Shown in pieces: positions 36,058-44,948 of a DNA stretch of 64,000 nucleotides (position 1 is its first letter; each line of letters begins with the position of its first letter). The notes below the pieces were generated by a model. The model saw nothing but the letters and a program-made list of their open reading frames with translations. It ran no database searches and was not told where the DNA came from. The position numbers and the translations under genes were made by a program. Source of the stretch: Chloroflexota bacterium (GTDB taxonomy: Bacteria > Chloroflexota > Dehalococcoidia > Lucifugimonadales > Lucifugimonadaceae). The stretch covers positions 1-64,000 of the forward strand of contig PCAM01000012.1 in assembly GCA_002730555.1 (NCBI GenBank), written 5' to 3'.

Positions 36058-37535
36058 CTCCCGTAGCACCCAGAACGTCCAAGACTGGGTCCGAACACGT
36101 TCTATCGGTGAGACAGACCATTTATGCGGCCTTGCAAGAGGCCGGTGTCGATCCGCGGCGATCCATACTGGTCGCGGTATCCGGCGGCGCCGACTCGATG
36201 ACCGCGCTAGACGCGTTGCAGGCGATCGGTGAGGACGACGGCCCGAGGGTCGTCATATGCCATTTCAATCACCGGATGCGGGGTGAGGACGCGGACGCGG
36301 ACGAAGAGTACGTTCGGACTGCTGCTGAATCACGCGGGCTGGCATACCTAGGCGACGGGGCCGACGTCGCCTCCTACGCGAAAGACAATCGACTTTCCAT
36401 GGAGGACGCGGCAAGGCGACTGCGATACGGTTTCCTCGGGCGCGCCGCTGAACAGGAAAGCGCTCAGGCGGCCATCACCGGGCACACGCTAGACGATCAG
36501 GCAGAAACGGTGTTGCTGCACATCGTGCGTGGCTCAGGGCTCACCGGCGTTCGCGGCATGCGCCTTATCTCGCGTACCCCCAGGCGCTGGGGCGGCGGCG
36601 CGCTGACCATCATCCGGCCACTTCTGCGGCTCCGTCGCGAAGACACCGAGCAGTACTGCAGCGAACTCGGCATCATCCCGCGCCTCGACGTCAGCAACGA
36701 GTCGACCACGTTCGCTCGGAACCGATTGCGCCTGAACGTGATGCCTGAGCTGGAGGCCATCAACCCGCGCGTCGCCGAGTCGATAATCAGGCTGTCCGAC
36801 ACGGCGGCCGAAGAGCTCGCAGCACTTCAAGAAGTGATCGATGAGTTATGGAAGCACGTACTCGACAACTCGGATTCCGATAGCCATACCGTAACGCTGG
36901 ACCGCGCGCTCCTTAAGATCGCCCGTCCGGCGCTCAGGCGATCACTTTTGCGCAGGGCGTTTGTGGAGGCGTCGGGTACCGAGACGGACCTCCAACGGTC
37001 GCACATCACGGAGATGGACCGGCTGGCCGAGGCCGGGGCCGGACGCTCGATCGACCTGCCGCACAGGATTCGATTCGAGACCCGATCCCACACTGTTATG
37101 TTCGCACCGGCTGGAAGGGAAGACGCGCCATACCCGGGTCCGATCGAGCCCATCATCATGTCGGTCCCGGGACGTTTTGACTTCCCGGGCGGTGAGACGG
37201 TGGAGGCCAAACTGGTCGACAGGCCGGGCGATCTGGATGCCGGCTCGGATATGCTTCAGTACGCAGACGCGGACGCCATCGAGGAGACGGTGACCCTGCG
37301 CAACCGGGTCGATGGCGACCGATTTCAACCGCTCGGGATGGACACGGAGACGCGCCTGAAGGATCTCTTCGTCAACTCCGGCGTGCCCAAGTCCTGGCGG
37401 GAGGGCGTTCCGATCATGGAGTGCGAGCGCGGGATCGCCTGGATCGCCGGGCTCCGTATCGCCGAGTGGGCGCGCGTAACGCCCGAAACCAAAAGGGTGC
37501 TCCGCATCAGCCTGGCGACGCCGGACCGGAAGTAA
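36054..37535 (+). CDS. tilS: tRNA(Ile)-lysidine synthase
   Basis: 493 residues from GTG at 36054, overlapping the upstream stop by four bases. PP-loop ATP site VAVSGGADSMTALDAL with SGGADS at 43-48; further motifs CHFNHRMRGEDADADEEYV, HTLDDQAETVLLHIVRGSGLTGVRGM, RPLLRLRRED, and the C-terminal substrate domain with TRLKDLFVNSGVPKSWREGVPI. It converts C34 of the CAU-anticodon tRNA(Ile) to lysidine, using ATP and lysine. Usual neighbours hpt/ftsH are not present; coupling to the CNNM gene is specific to this locus. Confidence 0.95.
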   Translation: MTPVAPRTSKTGSEHVLSVRQTIYAALQEAGVDPRRSILVAVSGGADSMTALDALQAIGEDDGPRVVICHFNHRMRGEDADADEEYVRTAAESRGLAYLGDGADVASYAKDNRLSMEDAARRLRYGFLGRAAEQESAQAAITGHTLDDQAETVLLHIVRGSGLTGVRGMRLISRTPRRWGGGALTIIRPLLRLRREDTEQYCSELGIIPRLDVSNESTTFARNRLRLNVMPELEAINPRVAESIIRLSDTAAEELAALQEVIDELWKHVLDNSDSDSHTVTLDRALLKIARPALRRSLLRRAFVEASGTETDLQRSHITEMDRLAEAGAGRSIDLPHRIRFETRSHTVMFAPAGREDAPYPGPIEPIIMSVPGRFDFPGGETVEAKLVDRPGDLDAGSDMLQYADADAIEETVTLRNRVDGDRFQPLGMDTETRLKDLFVNSGVPKSWREGVPIMECERGIAWIAGLRIAEWARVTPETKRVLRISLATPDRK

Positions 37536-37544
37536 GCGGCGGGC

Positions 37545-38543
37545 TTAGAGGACGCGCGTCAGGCGCGGGTTGAGCGTTATCCCGGGGACGAAGCCTCGGA
37601 GGGCCACTGGCCGGCCCTCAAGCTCCTTGATCTCCGCCCGGAACTTGATCGGTTGCGCCGCTCCGATGTGGTACCCGACGCCGAACGCCGCCACCGGGGC
37701 GCTCTCTTCAGTGAACTCCCGAATCTGCTCAGGGTTCAGGTCGCCGCTGACGAAGATGTCCACGTGGTTGTAGCCGGCCTGGTCCAGCCGCGCCCTGAGT
37801 TCGTGGACAAGGTCCGGCGTCACGCCGCCGCGTGCAGCCGCGGTCTCCAGCCGAACGCCACGCAGCCGATCCCGCAGCATGCGCGACACCTCAACCGCCT
37901 CAATAGCCTCGTCACCGATCGTCCCGACGATCGCCACACGCGGCACTTCAGGCGGCATGTTGCGGTCGAACGCCTCTACGGCGGATCGGGTGTCGCCCAT
38001 CACGATCACAAGCGCCGCCGCCATCGTGCCGGACGCCGTCACGCCGGCGAGGCGTGCACCGAGCACGGAAGAACAGGAGCTTGCACCGCCGGTCACGGCC
38101 GAGTAGTCCATCGCGCCCACAACGCTGGGGTGGGCGTGGTGCGCGCCAAGAGAAACCACCGGCGCTCCATCGGCGGCGTCGACGCATTCTCGCGCCGCCG
38201 TCGCCCAGCCTGCGCCAGATGAGAGGGTTCCGTTAATCGCCGTCTCGTAAAGGCCGAAAGATGCATACGGCCCGCGAACACGGAGCACCACCTCGTTCTC
38301 GTCAAAACTGCTGGCCTCGTCCAGCGCCCAGACTTCTCGACCAGTCTCCGGCAGGTTCCGATTGAGCAGGGTTTTGACGTCGTTAACACCGGCCAACACG
38401 CCCGGTTTCTCGGGCGAGAACTCCATCACGACCTCGGGATTGACCGACTCGTTACGGAGAATCTCCCGGGCGCGATGCAGTTCGATGTCGGCCGTATGGC
38501 CGAGCACCAGCGCTCGGGATATCTCAGGATCGCGATTAGTCAT
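37545..38543 (-). CDS. nicotinate phosphoribosyltransferase
   Basis: 332 residues, the short clade of NAPRTase/quinolinate-PRT-like enzymes. Recognisable parts: VLRVRGPYASFGLYETAINGTLSS, VVSLGAHHAHPSVVGAMDYSAVTGGASSCSSVLGA (substrate loop), GTMAAALVIVMGDTRSAVEAF, GVRLETAAARGGVTPDLVHEL and VDIFVSGDLNPEQI with AAFGVGYHIG (PRPP/phosphate loops). It makes nicotinate mononucleotide from nicotinate and PRPP, so with nadE (26.9 kb) it belongs to NAD salvage. Convergent with tilS, only nine bases apart. The His phosphorylation site was not identified. Confidence 0.87.
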   Translation of the reverse strand: MTNRDPEISRALVLGHTADIELHRAREILRNESVNPEVVMEFSPEKPGVLAGVNDVKTLLNRNLPETGREVWALDEASSFDENEVVLRVRGPYASFGLYETAINGTLSSGAGWATAARECVDAADGAPVVSLGAHHAHPSVVGAMDYSAVTGGASSCSSVLGARLAGVTASGTMAAALVIVMGDTRSAVEAFDRNMPPEVPRVAIVGTIGDEAIEAVEVSRMLRDRLRGVRLETAAARGGVTPDLVHELRARLDQAGYNHVDIFVSGDLNPEQIREFTEESAPVAAFGVGYHIGAAQPIKFRAEIKELEGRPVALRGFVPGITLNPRLTRVL

Positions 38544-38700
38544 CGGCGCCTGTGCGGCTCATCTGAAGGTGGCGACACGAAGGTGTCGGGGGCTGCGCAT
38601 AGAGGGCAAGTCGTTCCGGCGCGACCCCATGAAAGGCTGCGTCACTCTATCGACGCCTGCACGCGGGGGTCAAGGTACGCACGGCGGTCATCGGGCCGAC

Positions 38701-39429
38701 TCATCGCCGGACCGCCTTCGGCACGCCGCCGAAGCGGAGGCGTAGCAGCCCTTTAACGTCTTCGGTAACCGTCGCGGTCACATTCACACGGGTATCCGGG
38801 TCATCTTCCCAGTGGACCGGGTGAGATTTGATCTTGTACCCAGACCTGGCGGCGATGATCAGCAACTCCGTATCGAAGAACCAGTTGTTGTTCACCACAA
38901 GCGGGATACATACCTCGGCCGCCTCACGTGTGATCCCCTTGAAACCGCACTGTGCGTCTTTGAACGGCGAGAAAAACATGACCCGGTGCATCAGGTTGTA
39001 CACCCGTGAGGTGATCTCGCGCTGGAGCTTCCGCCCTACGACTTCAGATCCTTTCATCAGTCGGGACCCGGTGGCGACCTGGTACTCGCCAGATTCCAGG
39101 GCCTCTACCAGCGGCAAGAGAGCATCAAGCCGGGTCGATAGATCGACGTCCATGTAGAAGCGTAAATCGGCGTCACTTTCAAGCCAGGCCTTCTTGAGCG
39201 CGCGACCGCGGCCGCGCTGGTCGAGCCGGATGGTTCGGATCGGAAAGCCCTGTTCGACGAGCTCCACCGCCACTTCCTGGGTGCGGTCCGTCGAGCCGTT
39301 GTCGGCGACCGTGATCTGCCAGTCCCGGCCCGGGTGTTCGTTTATGAACTCCGTCAGCGTTCTGACGCAGTGCGGGAGCGCGACCTCTTCGTTGAGGACC
39401 GGGATGACTATGTCTACGCTTGCGGCCAC
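38701..39429 (-). CDS. family 2 glycosyltransferase (dolichyl/polyprenyl-phosphate type)
   Basis: 242 residues from GTG at 39429, two bases after the purH stop. GT-A motifs: VDIVIPVLNEEVALPHCV, ITVADNGSTDRTQEV, RGRGRALKKAWLESDADLRFYMDVDLSTRLDAL (DxD-like), SRLMKGSEVVGRKLQREITS, KDAQCGFKGITREAA, WFFDTELLIIAARSGYKI. Matches Alg5/DPM-like glycosyltransferases that charge a polyprenyl phosphate, but there are no C-terminal membrane helices. Donor and acceptor are unknown. Tight spacing implies co-expression with the purine genes. Confidence 0.88.
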   Translation of the reverse strand: MAASVDIVIPVLNEEVALPHCVRTLTEFINEHPGRDWQITVADNGSTDRTQEVAVELVEQGFPIRTIRLDQRGRGRALKKAWLESDADLRFYMDVDLSTRLDALLPLVEALESGEYQVATGSRLMKGSEVVGRKLQREITSRVYNLMHRVMFFSPFKDAQCGFKGITREAAEVCIPLVVNNNWFFDTELLIIAARSGYKIKSHPVHWEDDPDTRVNVTATVTEDVKGLLRLRFGGVPKAVRR

Positions 39430-39431
39430 GA

Positions 39432-40973
39432 TTAGTGCAGGAAGTGCCGATTGCCGGTCATGATGACCGCCATGCCGAGCCGGTTCGCGGCTTCGATCAC
39501 TTCATCGTCACGGATCGAACCCGCGGGCGAAATCGCCGCCAACACCCCGGCCTCCGCCGCCAGCTCCAGCGTGTCCGGGAAGGGGAAGAAGGCGTCCGAT
39601 GACAACACAGAACCCAGCGCGGCGTCTCCGGCCGCCCGGATGGCAAGAAACGCGCTGTTCACGCGGTTCGGCTGGCCCGCGCCCATGCCGACGATGGCAC
39701 GGTCTTTCACAAGCACGATGGCATTCGATTTGATCAGCCGCCCGGCGTGCCAGGCAAACGCTAGGTCAGCGCGTTCCTCTTCGGTCGGCTGTCGCGTTGT
39801 GACCACGTTCCATGACTTCAGATCGTCGTCCGCCCGGTCCGCCACCTGGACCAGCAGGCCGCCAGACACAGTGTGGAGGGCGACGCCGTGGTCGGCCACC
39901 GGGGCCACCTTCAGCAGGCGCAGGTTCTTTGATTTGCGTTTGAGAATTTTGAGCGCTTCCGGGTCGTAATCCGGCGCGGCGACGACCTCGTAAAACACGG
40001 GCCGCATCGCTTCCGCGGTTTCGGCGGTTACGGTGCTGTTGAAGCCGACGATGCCGCCGTAGGCCGATACGCTGTCCCCGGCGAAGGCCCTACGGTAGGC
40101 CTCGGTTTGGTCCTCGTGCATCGCCAACCCGCATGTGTTGGCGTGCTTGACGACCGATACCGCCGTGGACGGAAGCATCACCACCGATGTCCAAGCAGCA
40201 TCGGCATCCAGGTAGTTGATGTACGACATCGCCCGTCCGTGCAGCAAGTCGGCAGACGCGATGCCGCCGCCGTCCGCGCGATCGGCGGAGTACAGGGCCC
40301 CAGGCTGGTGCGGATTCTCTCCGTAACGGAGGACACCGTCAAGCTTGAACCCCACCGTGAGCTCATCCGGGAAAAGACCGGCTGGCGCATCTTCTGCCAG
40401 CGTGTCCCGCAGGTATCCGGCGACCGCGGTGTCGTACAGGGCAACATGCTGGAAGGCCTTTGCCGCGAGGCGGCGACGCTCTTCCGCTGATACACCGCCG
40501 TTTGCCAGCATTGCACCGACCCGCTCGTAATCAGCCGGGTCCACAACGATCACGACGTCCGGGTGGTTCTTGGCGGCGGCGCGGACCATGGTCGGGCCGC
40601 CGATATCGATGTTCTCGAGCGCGTCCTCAAGGGTCACACCGGGTTTTGAGATGGTCTCCCGGAACGGATACAGGTTGCCGACGACGATGTCGACCTGCTG
40701 GATTTCGTGTTCCTTGAGCTGCGCCACGTGGTCCGGGTTGGAGCGCCTCGCAAGCAGACCGCCGTGGATCACCGGGTGCAGCGTCTTGACACGGCCGTCC
40801 AGGATCTCGGGAGAACCGGTGACGTCGGCGACCTGCTTGACCGGCAGGCCTGCGCCGGCGAGTTCGGCATGGGTGCCTCCGGTCGATACGAGGTCGTACC
40901 CGGAGGCCTGGATGACTCGGGCGAATTCCACGAGTCCCGTTTTGTCGTAAACGCTCAGTAAGGCGAAGGCCAA
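39432..40973 (-). CDS. purH: bifunctional AICAR transformylase/IMP cyclohydrolase
   Basis: 513 residues. A TTG at 40973 is preferred: AAAAGGAA lies about nine bases before it and it gives MAFALLSVYDKTGLVEFAR, the normal PurH N-terminus; an ATG 18 codons upstream adds unrelated residues. N-terminal cyclohydrolase: STGGTHAELAGAGLPV, DGRVKTLHPVIHGGLL, NLYPFRETISKPG, ENIDIGGPTMVRAAAKNHPDV. C-terminal transformylase: LRYGENPHQPGALY, KHANTCGLAMHED, SVSAYGGIVGFN, SDAFFPFPDTLELAAEAG. It catalyses the last two steps of IMP synthesis. Confidence 0.96.
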   Translation of the reverse strand: MAFALLSVYDKTGLVEFARVIQASGYDLVSTGGTHAELAGAGLPVKQVADVTGSPEILDGRVKTLHPVIHGGLLARRSNPDHVAQLKEHEIQQVDIVVGNLYPFRETISKPGVTLEDALENIDIGGPTMVRAAAKNHPDVVIVVDPADYERVGAMLANGGVSAEERRRLAAKAFQHVALYDTAVAGYLRDTLAEDAPAGLFPDELTVGFKLDGVLRYGENPHQPGALYSADRADGGGIASADLLHGRAMSYINYLDADAAWTSVVMLPSTAVSVVKHANTCGLAMHEDQTEAYRRAFAGDSVSAYGGIVGFNSTVTAETAEAMRPVFYEVVAAPDYDPEALKILKRKSKNLRLLKVAPVADHGVALHTVSGGLLVQVADRADDDLKSWNVVTTRQPTEEERADLAFAWHAGRLIKSNAIVLVKDRAIVGMGAGQPNRVNSAFLAIRAAGDAALGSVLSSDAFFPFPDTLELAAEAGVLAAISPAGSIRDDEVIEAANRLGMAVIMTGNRHFLH

Positions 40974-41064
40974 ATCAACGGTTCCTTTTGTGGTTGGTTG
41001 TACCCGAATCCGGCGGCCTGCCGACATCCGGACGGTTCGCTGTCGCCGGAATCCCGGCGGTTTT

Positions 41065-42114
41065 TCAAATAAGAACTACGCGCTCGGCGCCGGGATCGCG
41101 CTCAACGACCCGCCCGACGATCCACGAGTCCGTCACCAGTTCCATGATCTCATCGGCCCGATCTGCTGACGCCAGCAGGACCATGCCGAGTCCCATGTTG
41201 AAGACCCGGAACATCTCGTCTCGGTCCACCGCCCCCTGCTTCTGGATAAGCCGGAACAGCGGCGGGACTTCCCAGCTTGTAAGATCGATATCCGCTCCCA
41301 TGCCGTCCGGAAGCGACCTCGGGATGTTCTCGAACACGCCGCCGCCGGTGATGTGCGCCATACCGCGGATCATGCCAAGCACCGGCGTGACTGGATCGAG
41401 ATAGCTCCGGTGCGGCTCGAGTAATGCGTCCCCAAGGGAGCGTCCGAGGTCCGGCGACCACTCGGTCTCTTCAAGCACCTCTGGATGGTTGTCGATATCG
41501 AACACACGTCGGATCAGCGAGTAGCCGTTGGTGTGAGGGCTGTTGGACGGTATGCCGATCAGCACGTCGCCCAGTTCCGCAGCTTCGCCGCCGAGCAGAT
41601 CGGAGCGATCTACATATCCGGCGATAACCCCGACGACATCCATGTCATCGCCGGCGTACAGCCCGGGCATGACGGCGGTTTCACCACCCAGGAGCACGCA
41701 TCCGGCGGCCTTACATGCCTCGGCCATGCCTTCAACGATCTCGACTGCGTCGTCACGTTCTGCATGCCCGAGCCCAATGTAGTCTAGGAAGAAGGCCGGT
41801 TTCGCGCCCGTGGTCAGGAGGTCGTTCACGCAGTGGTTGACCAGGTCCATCCCCAGGCCACGGAAGTTCTTGGCGGTCTGGCCGACGGCGATTTTCGTCC
41901 CCACTCCATCGGCGCTTGCGGCCATGAGCAGGTCGTCGTCCGGTGATCGCTCGTAAACCCCGGCGAAAAAGCCCGGGCGTCCGATTACGCGGCCTCCGAA
42001 TGTGATACCGGCGACCGTTTTGATCCGATCTTTGAGAGCGCTGGCGGCGTCAAGATCGACCCCTGCTGCCCTGTAGGTATTGGGGTAAGTGTTGGGGGAG
42101 GTGTTGGCGGTCAT
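41065..42114 (-). CDS. purM: phosphoribosylformylglycinamidine cyclo-ligase (AIR synthetase)
   Basis: 349 residues from ATG at 42114; 57 upstream in-frame codons do not fit the family. Motifs: AGVDLDAASALKDRI, LMAASADGVGTKIAVGQ, MDLVNHCVNDLLTTGAKPAFFLDYI, GCVLLGGETAVMPGLY, GDVLIGIPSNSPHTNGYSLIRRV, MAHITGGGVFENIPRSLP, MFRVFNMGLGMVLLA. The start has a short repeated NTSPNTYPNTY segment. It forms AIR from FGAM with ATP. Gene order purF-purM-purH on the minus strand. Confidence 0.95.
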   Translation of the reverse strand: MTANTSPNTYPNTYRAAGVDLDAASALKDRIKTVAGITFGGRVIGRPGFFAGVYERSPDDDLLMAASADGVGTKIAVGQTAKNFRGLGMDLVNHCVNDLLTTGAKPAFFLDYIGLGHAERDDAVEIVEGMAEACKAAGCVLLGGETAVMPGLYAGDDMDVVGVIAGYVDRSDLLGGEAAELGDVLIGIPSNSPHTNGYSLIRRVFDIDNHPEVLEETEWSPDLGRSLGDALLEPHRSYLDPVTPVLGMIRGMAHITGGGVFENIPRSLPDGMGADIDLTSWEVPPLFRLIQKQGAVDRDEMFRVFNMGLGMVLLASADRADEIMELVTDSWIVGRVVERDPGAERVVLI

Positions 42115-42355
42115 GGGGGTGCGGCCACTACCTTTGGGGTTTCGGGTGAGTCCCGGATCATATCCGGGTGACTGGGCATTTCCGGGGGTTCCAAACAAGT
42201 GTATGGACGCCGGGAAAGATAGGGGGATTAGCTTATTACGCCCCAGCTTTGTGCGAAAGCCATTTAACCGGGGACTTCGCAACACGAGAGCGCATTGTCA
42301 ATAACGCGGCGGGAGAGTGCCTGAAGCCCTTGACCGAACACCCGGAATTCCCTCG

Positions 42356-43945
42356 TTAGATCCAAAGAGTTGCGGGTGGTTCCGTGCGGGCAGGCCTAGT
42401 CGTTGGACGCGGCGCCTCTTCGAACTCCATCTTATTCATCTCTAGTTGGACGGGGATGGGGTACTTGCCGGTGAAACACCCACTGCAGAAGGTTCCGGCT
42501 TCAGCCTGGACGGCGTTTCTCAGTCCATCAACGCTCAGATAACCGAGCGAGTCTGCGCCTATCAAGTCCCTGATCTCGTCAACCGTCTTGCGTGCTGCGA
42601 TCAACTCGTCGATCGACGCCATATCGACGCCGAAGTGGCAGGTGGAGATGATCGGCGGCGAGGCGATACGGACGTGGATCTCGGCGGCACCGGCGTTGCG
42701 GAGCAGTTTCACCACGCGTGACTTGGTCGTGCCCCTGACGATGCTGTCCTCGACCACAACGAGACGCTTCCCCCTGATCACCTCTGGAAGCGCATTGAAC
42801 TTCATCCCGACGCCGATGTCTCGCATGCGCTGGCTCGGTTGAATAAACGTTCGTCCGACGTAGCGGTTCCTCACGAGGCCTTCGCCGTAAGGAACACCGA
42901 TCTCGTTGGCGTAGCCGACGGCGTGGGGAATGGCCGAGTCCGGTACCCCAATCACCATGTCGGCCTCCACCGGGTGCTCCCTCGCCAGCCGGGCGCCCAT
43001 CTCGGCCCGTGTCGCCTGGTTCAGGTTTCCGTTGAGAATACTGTCCGGACGGGCGAAGTAGATGTGCTCAAAGATGCACATGGCGTGCGCGTCGCGTGCG
43101 CTGGACCACATGAACGAACCGACACCGTTCTCGTCAATAACGACCGTCTCACCGGGCTCAATCTCTCGTATGAATTCGCCGCCGACGTGGTCGATCGCGC
43201 AGCTTTCGGAGGCCAGAATGTAGCCGTCGCCGAACTTGCCGATGCAGAGCGGGCGAATGCCGAGCGGATCACGGACCCCGATGAGCTGGTCCTTCGTCAT
43301 GATGGTAAGCGAATAAGCGCCCTTCAAGCGTCTCATGCAGTACGCCGAGCGCTCTTCCCAGGTGGTCCCGGGCGCTTTGGCGTACATCTCTGCGATGACC
43401 TCTGTATCGGAGGTGCCGGTGAAGGTGGCGCCCCACTCCTCCATCTCCGTGCGGAGCGGGCCGGCATTGATCACGTTGCCGTTGTGCCCGAGCGCGATGG
43501 TGAGCCCGTTTTCGCCGTAGGCAATGATGGGCTGGGCGTTGGAGCGTTTGGGCGCGCCGGTGGTGGAATAACGTGTATGGCCGATGGCGATGTGGCCGGT
43601 CAGGCGGTCAAGGTCTTCTCCCCTGAACGCCTGTGCGACGAGTCCCATAGCCGTGTGGAGCACCATGTTCCGGCCGTCGGCCGTGGCGATGCCCGCCGAC
43701 TCCTGGCCGCGATGCTGCAGGGCGAAGAGTCCAAAATAAGCGACATTGGCGACGTCGTCGCCCGGCGCGTACACGCCGACGACACCACAGGCTTCACGGG
43801 GCCTGTCGCTATCAAGCCAGTTGGGCCGAGAGGTTTGCGGCAATTGACCTTGCGGTGCGCTGCTCCCGTGGCGCCGCCGCACTTGCGGGGGGCCGGGATC
43901 CACGTCGCTGAGAGCAACCCTATGGTACCCCCGGCGAGGTTTCAT
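42356..43945 (-). CDS. purF: amidophosphoribosyltransferase (Fe-S type)
   Basis: 529 residues from ATG at 43945. The catalytic Cys follows PREA in ACGVVGVYAPGDD (about residue 53), so a roughly 52-residue leader must be removed; a TTG closer to the Cys (MPQTSRPNW...) is an alternative start. Glutaminase: FALQHRGQESAGIAT, GHTRYSTTGAPKRSNAQP, HNGNVINA. PRTase: VVVEDSIVRGTTKSRVVKLLRNAGA. Four Cys for a 4Fe-4S cluster in B. subtilis-type PurF are present: SESCAIDH, STCHFGVD, FCSGCFTG. It starts de novo purine synthesis. The gap to purM is 241 bases. Confidence 0.95.
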   Translation of the reverse strand: MKPRRGYHRVALSDVDPGPPQVRRRHGSSAPQGQLPQTSRPNWLDSDRPREACGVVGVYAPGDDVANVAYFGLFALQHRGQESAGIATADGRNMVLHTAMGLVAQAFRGEDLDRLTGHIAIGHTRYSTTGAPKRSNAQPIIAYGENGLTIALGHNGNVINAGPLRTEMEEWGATFTGTSDTEVIAEMYAKAPGTTWEERSAYCMRRLKGAYSLTIMTKDQLIGVRDPLGIRPLCIGKFGDGYILASESCAIDHVGGEFIREIEPGETVVIDENGVGSFMWSSARDAHAMCIFEHIYFARPDSILNGNLNQATRAEMGARLAREHPVEADMVIGVPDSAIPHAVGYANEIGVPYGEGLVRNRYVGRTFIQPSQRMRDIGVGMKFNALPEVIRGKRLVVVEDSIVRGTTKSRVVKLLRNAGAAEIHVRIASPPIISTCHFGVDMASIDELIAARKTVDEIRDLIGADSLGYLSVDGLRNAVQAEAGTFCSGCFTGKYPIPVQLEMNKMEFEEAPRPTTRPARTEPPATLWI

Positions 43946-44078
43946 CCGATAGTCCCGTTTTCGTAAAGTTCGGATGGTGGATTGACCCGGGCCAACGGCG
44001 AACACGACAGGAAACTCCCCACCAATTTCATGAGCCGGGGTTGGTTGCCGATCCCTTTTCCCGGATCTTTTGCCCGGC

Positions 44079-44822
44079 TTATCTGGGTGGCGGCTCGAGC
44101 CAGATCAGGAACTCCGCGTTCCCGGCGTCACCCAGGATCGGTGACCGGATCAGTCCACGGATACGAATCCTGTGCTCCGTTGACCAGGCCACGAAACGCC
44201 CGATGAGGAGGGCCCTGAGCCCCGGGTCACGGATCACGCCACCCTTCGGCACTTCTTCACGCCGCGCCTCAAACTGCGGCTTGAACAGCACGATCGCCCT
44301 ACCGCCGGCGCGCAGATGCACGAATACCGGCGGCAGCACGACCTCAAGCGATATGAACGACACGTCAGCCACGATGAGATCGACCGGGCCCGGGAGCTGG
44401 ATCGACTCACGTGCGTTGACGCCTTCCATCGAAACGACCCGGTCGTCGGCAATAAGACGTGAGTGCAACTGCGCACGTCCGGCGTCCACCGCGTATACTC
44501 GGGCGGCCCCGTTCTGGAGGAGGCAGTCGGTGAAACCACCGGTCGATGATCCAACGTCCAGCACGATGATGCCCGTAGGATCGACGCCAAACCGATCCAA
44601 AGCATGCGCTAGTTTTTCTCCCCCGCGCGACACAAAACGCGGACGAGGCCGCAGCACAACCTCTTGGTCGTCCCTGATCTGCTGTCCGGCCGTGAGGCGC
44701 CCGTGAGTCCCGGGCATGGACACATCCCCCGCCATCACAAGCGCCCTCGCCTCTTCAACGCTGGCCACAAGACCCCTATCGACCATCAGCCGGTCGAGGC
44801 GTAACCGCCTTCGCGGGCTCAT
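44079..44822 (-). CDS. tlyA: TlyA-family rRNA 2'-O-methyltransferase
   Basis: 247 residues from ATG at 44822; the open frame runs 134 codons further up, antisense to the UbiA-type gene, and is excluded. N-terminal S4 RNA-binding domain: RLRLDRLMVDRGLVASVEEARALVMAGDVSM. FtsJ-like domain: SRGGEKLAHALDRFGVDPTGIIVLDVGSSTGGFTDCLLQNGAARVYAVD (SAM site), then VDLIVADVSFISLEVVLPPV and FKPQFEARREEVPKGGVIRD. In mycobacteria TlyA 2'-O-methylates 16S and 23S rRNA. Divergent from the neighbouring prenyltransferase gene. Confidence 0.94.
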   Translation of the reverse strand: MSPRRRLRLDRLMVDRGLVASVEEARALVMAGDVSMPGTHGRLTAGQQIRDDQEVVLRPRPRFVSRGGEKLAHALDRFGVDPTGIIVLDVGSSTGGFTDCLLQNGAARVYAVDAGRAQLHSRLIADDRVVSMEGVNARESIQLPGPVDLIVADVSFISLEVVLPPVFVHLRAGGRAIVLFKPQFEARREEVPKGGVIRDPGLRALLIGRFVAWSTEHRIRIRGLIRSPILGDAGNAEFLIWLEPPPR

Positions 44823-44948
44823 GGCGTCACCCGGGCCCGGTGGAGACGGCTGCCTTGGCTCCCGGTTCCCGCCGGAGGCATACCCCGCGGGAATCTGTGC
44901 CCCGTTTCCGTATGTGTGGCGGAGACGCCGTCCGGTATCATCCGCTCG

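Noticed and set aside
42839-43966. 375-codon plus frame antisense to purF
   Set aside because: It is a shadow; all PurF motifs are on the other strand.
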